The position numbers and the translations under genes were made by a program. This document shows, in pieces, positions 57,000-64,000 of a DNA stretch of 64,000 nucleotides (within the stretch, counting starts at the first letter, position 1; every line of letters begins with the position of its first letter). The notes under the pieces are model-generated. The model was not told where the DNA came from. It saw nothing but the letters and a program-made list of their open reading frames with translations, and searched no databases. Source of the DNA: Poronia punctata (Eukaryota; Ascomycota; Sordariomycetes; Xylariales; Xylariaceae); contig MU401463.1 in NCBI GenBank assembly GCA_022579005.1, forward strand, positions 62,001 to 126,000, written 5' to 3'.

Positions 57000-57048
57000 G
57001 TCGCAGAGTTGGTTAGGGGGGTGCGGCTCGCTCCCCCTTGGCGGCGAC
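57000..57048. other. Nested hairpin of unknown role
   Basis: Outer arms GTCGC (57000-57004) and GCGAC (57044-57048) enclose an inner stem AGGGGG/CCCCCT. The element is more GC-rich than its surroundings. It is not a complete tRNA. Confidence 0.35.
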
Positions 57049-58039
57049 GGATTCATGCAAGAAAGCGATTGAACAGGGGATACAGGCGGGGGAAGTGGGA
57101 GCTACAGTACCTACTTTCTAGTCTAGTCTAGGTTAACCTGGGGCATATCCCTCCTTCAACTTGCTTGGTCTTGGTAGGTAGCCAAGTCCGAGCAACAATT
57201 CTCGATTATACAAGCGATGCAAATATTGCAACCCACAAGCAGCCGAATGGTGAGTAAGCAGGCAGGCAGGCTACCTACCTCTTGGGGTCCGTGGTCCTTT
57301 GGCCTGAACAACTGGATGGAAAATAGGTCCCAGGACAGCACGTGGCAGGCAGGCTGTTCGCCGTCTTCAGCTGAGAAGTCAGCGCTGAGTGTAAATGCAT
57401 CTCGAAGACATGGGTGATCTATCATTATCATCCTGGCGTTTAATATGCATTTTACCAATCGGTATAGGCTCGATACAAAAGGTCCCGTAGGACATTATCG
57501 ACCGGCGTGGAGGGGTGGGTAAGCTTATAGTACTCACCTATCCAACCCACCTGCCTAGGCTTCTACAGACCTACCTATCTAGACTCCGTCTCGGCGGCAT
57601 GGGGTTCAAAAAGGCCCCGTCGCGACACTACCGGTGGGGATACCGTCCGAATAGGACCATGGTGGGATGGATGCATACATGCTTGTCCCTCCATGGAACC
57701 TTTCCCCGCATGGGGGCTAGCCTTTGTCAGTCCAAAGTAAGTAGGTAGTTGTAGTTAGTCGTCGCCTCGGATGGACCGTAATGCGACCATCGACCCTGGG
57801 ATAAAAGGAACCGCCCTCGTCCTTCGCGTGATTCCCCCGGTACCGTCTTTCCAATACCAGATCTGGTAGTTTTAGACTTTCTCACAAAGAAGACCATGCC
57901 AGAGACGGTCCGCATATACTGAGTTGTCGGCGACGGGACTCGCTTATCTCACTGACCGATTACTACTACGCCAGTGTGGATTTCTAAGGATATTCGTAAT
58001 CGCACATCGTCGTAAGCTGTTGTCGCCACGAAGAACAAG

Positions 58040-60248
58040 ATGGATTCGGTGTAAGTGTTCCTTTCACAGAGGTTATGATTATTCATGTGCGACGAAACAT
58101 GCTAACTTGCTCGATTGAATCAGTTCTATTACCGACCAATGCGTCGCGCTTGACCAGAGGGTCGGCGGCGTCTTGCTAACGCTGGGCAAATTTGTGCGCC
58201 AGGTACGCGAAGCTCGATCTGACGCCGACACGGTTTCGCGCGAATTGCATTCTTTACAAACCATCCTCGGCCTATTGAACGAAGATGCCGATTTATTCCC
58301 CCCTGAACTGGCCGAGAAAACGTCATCCATTGTCGAACACTGCTCCGCCATCGTTGGGAAGCTTGACCAGTGCCTGTCCACCTTATCGAGTCCCGATCTA
58401 GCCACGCAAGACAAGCGAATGAGATGGCTGGATACGGGAAGATCGGACGCTAGGGGGTACAGTTCCACGCTTGAGGTTAACAAAGCAGCGATTGGCCTGG
58501 CGCTTGATCTTGTTGGGGCGTACGTCTTTCGTCCACTATACGGTAGATAGGACAAGTTAAAGCTGACTATTACCAGGACTACTATCCGAGATATGGTGTC
58601 AAATCCAGAACATGGCGACATCACCATGCTTGAGAGACGGCAGATGAAGAATGAAACGTTGACAGATATTGCGAGGACTCTGATCCAGATGGACCAGCTC
58701 CGCACGCGACTACCTTCCGAGTCGGAAAGGACCCCTTCGGGTTTTAGCCTTCGTGAATATATGAGTTATCTCAAACTCTACGGCGAGACGATACTTCGAT
58801 GTAAAGAGGCAGAGTATGCTGTTGAGACGCGCGTCATGCAGTCCAGACAAGAAGTTGAACGCAAAGGTGCATACATGGGCGGCGATCATACCTCTAGCGC
58901 CTACGTCGGGGATGAGCCAGACAGCGCTGTCGACATGAACAGCGAGCCGTTTTCCTCGCATTCGGATCGTCCAGTCGGAAGTTTTACGGACGAAGAATAC
59001 CCACCCATCGAGGAGGAACGACCATCTACCGATGAGAGATGTCCGCCGATCGACGAGGAACAGATCGATGAATACACTCCCTCCATTGTGGAAGAATACC
59101 AGTACGATGACGTAGTTAAGCCGCTCAACCTCACTATTGATATACCAAGTCGAGCGCCTACACCACCCCCAAGAGACTTGAAGAGGCTAGATGCAACCAG
59201 GAAGAAGACGAATCCATCAGTGGATAACGAGCCCGACTCGCCAACTATTCCCTACCCATATGGATTTATGACCGAGATCACCCCTAGCAAGTCAAGCTTT
59301 ACACCTTCAATCACTTCGACAAGAAAGGGAAGGCTAGGCAGGTTCTTCTCGCCCTTCAAGGGCCATATTCCAGAGGACAGGCCTTCGACGGTATCAACAG
59401 AGTCAACAGCAAGCGGGATGAACGAGGGGAGGCCGACGACCCCGGCCGTACATGGCTCAGAGAAGGCTAATCGGCGACTTTCCATGATGAAAATGCCGTC
59501 GTGGAAGCCACATCAAGAACATGTTGAAGATGTGGGCCCATTCTCCAAGGTCGTATTCGGCGTGAGTCTCCAGCGAAGCATGCAGATTGCCAAAGGATCG
59601 TCGAGAACCCATCACGGTGGCGGTGCGGGAGGCTCGTCTCGCCGGGAGTTCCCGCTGTGCATGCAGAAATGCTGCATCTTCATAAAGGAACAGGGGGTGC
59701 ATGCGCCGGATATCTTTGCGCAATCCGGAGATATCTTCCGAGTATCAAAGCTCAAGGAGATATTTAGCACCGGTCCCACGTTCGGATCGGACATTAACTG
59801 GGACGGGTACACGGTCTATGACGTGGCGGCCCTAATGTCTCTCTACCTTTCCCAGCTACCCAAACCTTTGGTTTCCGAATCGCTCGGGAAGAAATGGGTT
59901 TCGCTTTCGAGACGAGAGGCGAAATGGGGATCTCATGCCGCGCGTCTTGACCAATGTATCGACTTTTGGGAAGAGGCGATGAGTGGTCTTCGAGGACCGA
60001 GCCGCAGCTTGTTCAAACTGATTTTGAATCTCTGGGCGGACGTGGCCGCGGCCGAGGAAGACAACGGCATGGAAGCCGAACGACTGGCCGGTGTGGTGCT
60101 GAAGCCCCTGATGCACGTCGAGGCAAGCAAATATAGAACCGACTACAAGCTCGCACTCGGTTTCCTGATTCGCAGAAGGATAGAATATCTCGAGCTGATG
60201 ACGGAAAATAAGTCGGCTATGAACCGGATTAGTCGAGCTGCGTGGTAA
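58040..60248 (+). CDS. RhoGAP-like domain protein with fungal N-terminal helical domain
   Basis: Three exons: 58040-58050 (11 nt), 58124-58519 and 58577-60248, with introns of 73 and 57 nt; 692 residues. The N-terminal 200 residues are helical (REARSDADTVSRELHSLQTI), like the N-terminal domains that precede signalling modules in many fungal proteins. A disordered Glu/Pro/Ser-rich middle follows. The RhoGAP-like domain begins near residue 463 (VVFGVSLQRSM). It keeps the arginine finger in SGDIFRVSKLKEIF and the LPKPLV block. However, the conserved Lys (usual LKxYL) is Ser in LMSLYLSQLP, and the usual Asn of the NLAxVFGP-type motif is missing in AGVVLKPLMH. It may be a weak GAP or a Rho-binding scaffold. 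The tiny first exon is the least certain part. Confidence 0.75.
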
Positions 60249-62404
60249 ATATCACGCAGGCACGCGGTACGAGGTCATGAGGTATTACGGCTTGGGTGAG
60301 AATCTGGTATTGTCGGATGGATAGGATAAGGATACGCTCGTTCTTTTTTCAAAAACTATGTATGGCGTTTAGGGGGGATTGGATGGAGGGAGGAGACGGG
60401 TATCAGTGTTATGCTTGGAAACGAATGATACCATATACACGTACAAAGTCATATACCAAACTCAAATGTTTTTTGATCTTTCTCGACAGATTACATATGG
60501 AGATGGGGTTCATCGGTCGAGTTGTCTTTGTTCACATACTGTACTCGGAAGAGATATGCCTGTTGGGTGTTGTCAACCGAGACCAGCGATACTCGAACAC
60601 GTTAAAACCAACCTGTGATAGACGAAGAAAGATCCTAGCAGCGGAGATGAGCGATCCAAGCGAATACCAATTACGCTGTCGGGAATCGAACCTAATTTAC
60701 TATACTCAGTAGATCAAGTCTGGATATCAGATGAGCACGTATAACACGTAAAAGAGTCCGATTCCCCCTACCAACAAACATACCATTCTCATGCTTTGAT
60801 ACTGACAAATTGATGATTAAGGCCGTGATTCAAAGAAAACAGAAAGCCTTTCTGAGAAAGGCGATGCACACTGCACAGTACAGTACGTCTAGATGGAATC
60901 TCGGGACCAACATTCCGGGTTTAGCCTCCGTACACCGAACCACGGACGGGGAAGATGCGCTTGTACTATTTCATAGCCTATTTAAATAGCTCTTTAGTAG
61001 CCACAAACCCCTTATGCGAGAAGGCGGTGCTTTTTCCTGTAATACCTAGCGAAGGTACGTGTACGAGTAGACACGGGTTGTCAGCTAGGTACTGTAGATA
61101 CCAATGTTGGGTAGATACGAGTCGATAATCGCAATCCCTTCCCATTGTGACGAGTAGTTTCAACTTTAGGACGGGCGTATGTAACCAAACTTTCTTGGTA
61201 CTTTACATGGGACGTAACATAAGGTAAAACCCACTGCGGAAAGGGAAAGAAGAAAAAAACCGGCTTTAATGAAAAAATCTTGAGGCTGGGACCAGTTAGG
61301 GAGAAGAACGCGGTGGTAGGTTAGGTTAGGTACTTTTTACTGGGATAGCCGCGATTCTGGAAAGCGTGTCTATTAGCTAAGATAATGCACCTACTTGAAA
61401 TGTTGAAAATGGCGCGTACAATAGTGGTCACTGGTGGACCTACTCTCTTACGTTAGGCGGCTGCACGCATACGAGTAGGTACCAGGCAGTTACACCAACT
61501 TGAATGAATGAGAATGAACAAATGTCATCCCTTGGTAAGGAAATACGTAGGCACTCGTGCGTTACCTATGGCTTGAACATGTAGGGAGCAATCAATAGGT
61601 AATCTGCCTACATACTGTACGATGACACATGTTGTATGCATGTATCAGAGTCTATTGTCAAAAGGCCCAATCCCATTCTTGAGCGCTGGGACGGAACGAA
61701 CCCATTGTCACATTCTGGCAAGCGAAAAAAAAAGAGGTCCTTTAACCCTCTCCCACGAGGCCAATTCTTGAGGCCAACCGACAAGGTCTAGCTGGCTCCA
61801 TCGCACCGGAATCAAATCAAATTTGTCTAACCTCCCTTCGAGCCGAATCTTCCAACATTTTCGAGCCTTGCGAAAGAAGACAGCAAAAATACGATTTCGG
61901 CATTCCAGCCCTTGAATTGTGTAATAAAAGTGCTCCGGACAGTGGAGTATCCTAGCAGCGGTTATAGCAGGTACAGAGATACAGGCTATTGTACTATCAA
62001 CTCCCTTAGTGGGGGTGCCCCAAAGTCGCGAACGCGCTGGCACCGCGAACCCCCGACCCTGCTAAGACACGCGACTCCTAGCAGTGTGAAAACCATTGAC
62101 ACGGCCCTCTACTACAAACCTCTCAACCTGCAACTTGCAATTTGCAACTTGTACTCGTACACCCAAACTCCACCAGAAGCCACCACCGCCTTTTTTTCTT
62201 TCAAAGGCATCACCGACAATATTCTGCCTCGGTCGGCAATCTGTATCAATCGTTTTGATTCCTGTTCTCTGAACCTACCCATGCGTTGGTGGGATATCAA
62301 GTTGACCTTGACCTCACTTGCTTACTGATTGGACTGACTGACTGGTGCTGCTTTCCCTGCTATGCCTCTTCGATCCCTTTGATATATATCGGCTACCTGA
62401 CATT
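60249..62404. other. Intergenic region between RhoGAP-like and Tos4-like genes
   Basis: No supported gene. TACGAGTA/TACTCGTA octamers lie at 61062-61069, 61470-61477 and 62152-62159, and a GGTAGGTTAGGTTAGGTA run lies near 61316-61334. The open frame into 62345-62404 is contiguous with the next gene but probably leader. A tRNA-like 3' half near 60660-60700 was rejected. Confidence 0.5.
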
Positions 62405-64000
62405 ATGAGTACCTCTCCCGTCAAGTCTGTCGAAAGGGCAGAAGATGGCGAGCCTTCTCTGCCGCCAATCCCCTCTTTCAGCACTTCGGGTTCCCTAGGG
62501 GTGAAGCGTCCTGCTCCTTCTTTGCTGCCACCTTTTGAACTGTCCTCCTCGCCGGGGTTCCCCAGACCCATGAAACGCCACGCTCGCGAGGATCTGCGAA
62601 TGTCGAACCCCTTTCACAAATACCCCACGCCCATTCCAACTTCCAGCACGGGAATCCTCTCTTCGTCGCCCCCTCGACTCCAACAAGGCAGACCTAGCCA
62701 CGCTAGTCTGGGTGGTGTATTGTCCACGGTCTCCGAACGTGCACCCTTGTCTGATGTCCCGTCTCTCTACCTCAACGAAAACGGCGAGCCTCTCTGTATG
62801 GGTCGATCTAGCAACTCTTCTCATCATCAGCTCTCGGCGAATCGGCTCATCTCGCGTATTCATGTCAAGGCCCGATATATTCCTGCAGAATCGCCTCTCG
62901 AGAACCCCCAGGTTGAAATTGAATGCAATGGATGGAATGGACTGAAGTTACACTGTCAGGGCAAAACTTGGGATTTGGGCAAGGGTGACACTTTCTCGTC
63001 AGAGACTGAAAATGCCGACATTATGATAGATGTGCAAGACGCAAGGGTCATGGTGCACTGGCCTAAGAAGGAATCCAGCGACCCCCTTACCGCCTTGTCT
63101 GACTCTTCATGGGACGACTCGCCTCGATCATTAGCACGTGCGTCCGGCTCTGCCCTAGACTTGTTGCCATCGAGCCCCCTGAGGCGTCATGCACGTCTTC
63201 AATCTCCGGAGTCCCCCACGCCAGCCAATAAATCGACCGGTTCTGCCAGCTTGGGTGACATGCTAGCGCATGAAAACACAGACGATTCGGTCGAGATATA
63301 CGAAGATGCAAGCGCTGATGAGCAAGAACTGCCACCGGCTGGCCCCAATGTTGACGAATCTTTTGCCCAGACCGAGCTGAACGCTAGCTTCTCTAGCGAT
63401 CTGAGCGATCTAGACGAGGAGAACGACCCTGATGAAGAGAATGATCCCATCATACACTCTTTTGGACCATTTGGTGCCAATCTTTCCAGCCGCCTCGCAG
63501 CCTTTACTGCTGTTTCGCCGAAGCAACCATCTCGGCCAGAACCAGATCATGCCACGGCGAAGCCATCGCCCGAACCAGAGGAGCTTGTTGATCCCAGTGT
63601 CGACGTACCGGCTATCACCAATCATGTGGTCAACCAGTTGGCCTTCTCTCGGCTCTCCTCCACTCCACTGACGACCATCATGAACAACCTTCCCGCAGAT
63701 GAGAAGAAAGACTTGTCCAAGTCGGCGTTACGCCATATCATAGAGTCAACAAATTGCATAGGTGTCATCACGCGGCAAGGGAAGGATGCTGCCGGAAAAC
63801 CACTGGAAAGCGAATATTATTACATCCCGGAATATGATACAGATGATTCGCGCCGCATTGCTGTGACCGATGGCTTGCGTAAGCCCAGCCTACGGGCTTG
63901 CAGAAAACAACACAAGGTACTTACCCCATGTTTATCCCGTGAAGTCTGATCCGACATGTTTTAATTAACACTTTGTAGCAATATTACTGGAAACGACCAA
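62405..64000 (+). CDS. FHA-domain protein, Tos4/Plm2-like (3' end outside window)
   Basis: Two visible exons: 62405-63916 and 63979 onward, running off the window; the intron is 62 nt (donor GTACTT, acceptor TGTAG). About 511 residues are visible. The N-terminus is Ser/Pro-rich. An FHA domain lies near 115-220, with the GRSS at 133-136 and SRIHVKARY near 150-158, the residues that bind phosphothreonine. An acidic Ser/Asp-rich middle follows (SSDLSDLDEENDPDEENDP). Near 400-504 comes a conserved block with VVNQLAFSRLSSTPLTTI and IIESTNCIGVITRQGKDA, continued after the intron by QYYWKRP. Yeast Tos4 and Plm2 are G1/S- and damage-regulated chromatin proteins that recruit deacetylase complexes via FHA. 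I start at 62405 (MSTSPVKSVER) because the sequence before it is leader-like. Confidence 0.75.

Larger units (their letters stand above)
54889..58039. other. Intergenic region between FNIP-like and RhoGAP-like genes
   Basis: About 3.1 kb without a supported gene. It holds the FNIP-like 3' flank, an (AATC)n run, a hairpin at 57000-57048 and a GCAGGCAGGCAGG run with TACCTACCT near 57258-57280. Small frames show no features. Confidence 0.5.

Noticed and set aside
58079..58705. 208-codon minus-strand frame
   Set aside because: It lies antisense to exons 2 and 3 of the RhoGAP-like gene and crosses its intron without a known domain.
60296..60712. 138-codon plus-strand frame after the RhoGAP-like gene
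   Set aside because: It has no family features and lies in the likely 3' untranslated region.
60660..60750. tRNA-like 3' half (GGTTCGATTCCCGACAGCGT on the minus strand)
   Set aside because: The T-loop looks right, but I could not find a matching 5' acceptor arm, D-arm or anticodon stem at the proper distance.

Overview
The window is nuclear DNA from a filamentous ascomycete (Pezizomycotina), most likely a Sordariomycete. Genes are monocistronic and spread on both strands. Introns are short (about 50-90 nt, one of 193 nt) with GTAAGT-like donors. The recognisable families include fungus-specific ones: MRP51, BBC1/MTI1, a 2EXR protein and a Tos4-like FHA protein. Long AT-rich intergenic stretches are full of short TACCTA/TAGGTA and TACTCGTA words. 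The class assignment is inference; no rDNA or marker gene is present.

Layout. 1-4.3 kb: non-coding sequence ahead of an Msb3/Msb4-type RabGAP (4347-7175). 8.7-17.5 kb: a ubiquitin-conjugating enzyme and a Cwf19-like splicing factor on the minus strand, then BRF1 (Pol III initiation) divergent from the splicing factor, then the queuine tRNA-ribosyltransferase. 18.9-25.6 kb: a 2EXR protein, an unrecognised ORF whose amber stop is followed in frame by 30-residue repeats, a NECAP-like endocytic protein and the mitoribosomal protein MRP51. 26.2-33.1 kb: RPS17, the Rtr1 Pol II CTD phosphatase and the actin-patch SH3 protein BBC1. 33.8-43.5 kb is the most accessory-looking part: a tRNA-Asn-like gene with a damaged T-loop, a CYP52-clan P450, a small protein made of two IHHAE repeats, a small secreted VanX/DD-peptidase-like protein and an ICMT-like methyltransferase. 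43.4-51.3 kb is a gene desert of 7.8 kb. It leads to a folliculin-interacting (Lst4/FNIP-like) protein (51292-54888), then a RhoGAP-like protein (58040-60248) and a Tos4-like FHA protein cut by the window end.

Most genes are housekeeping and work in different processes: membrane traffic and actin (RabGAP, NECAP, BBC1, RhoGAP-like), RNA and translation (Cwf19, BRF1, TGT, MRP51, RPS17, Rtr1), and nutrient signalling (FNIP). I see no secondary-metabolite backbone gene, so the P450 and methyltransferase do not form a recognisable cluster. Splice models were read by eye from GT/AG sites, reading frame and family alignment from memory. They reconstruct complete proteins for E2, BRF1, TGT, NECAP, RPS17, BBC1, P450, RhoGAP and the two small proteins.
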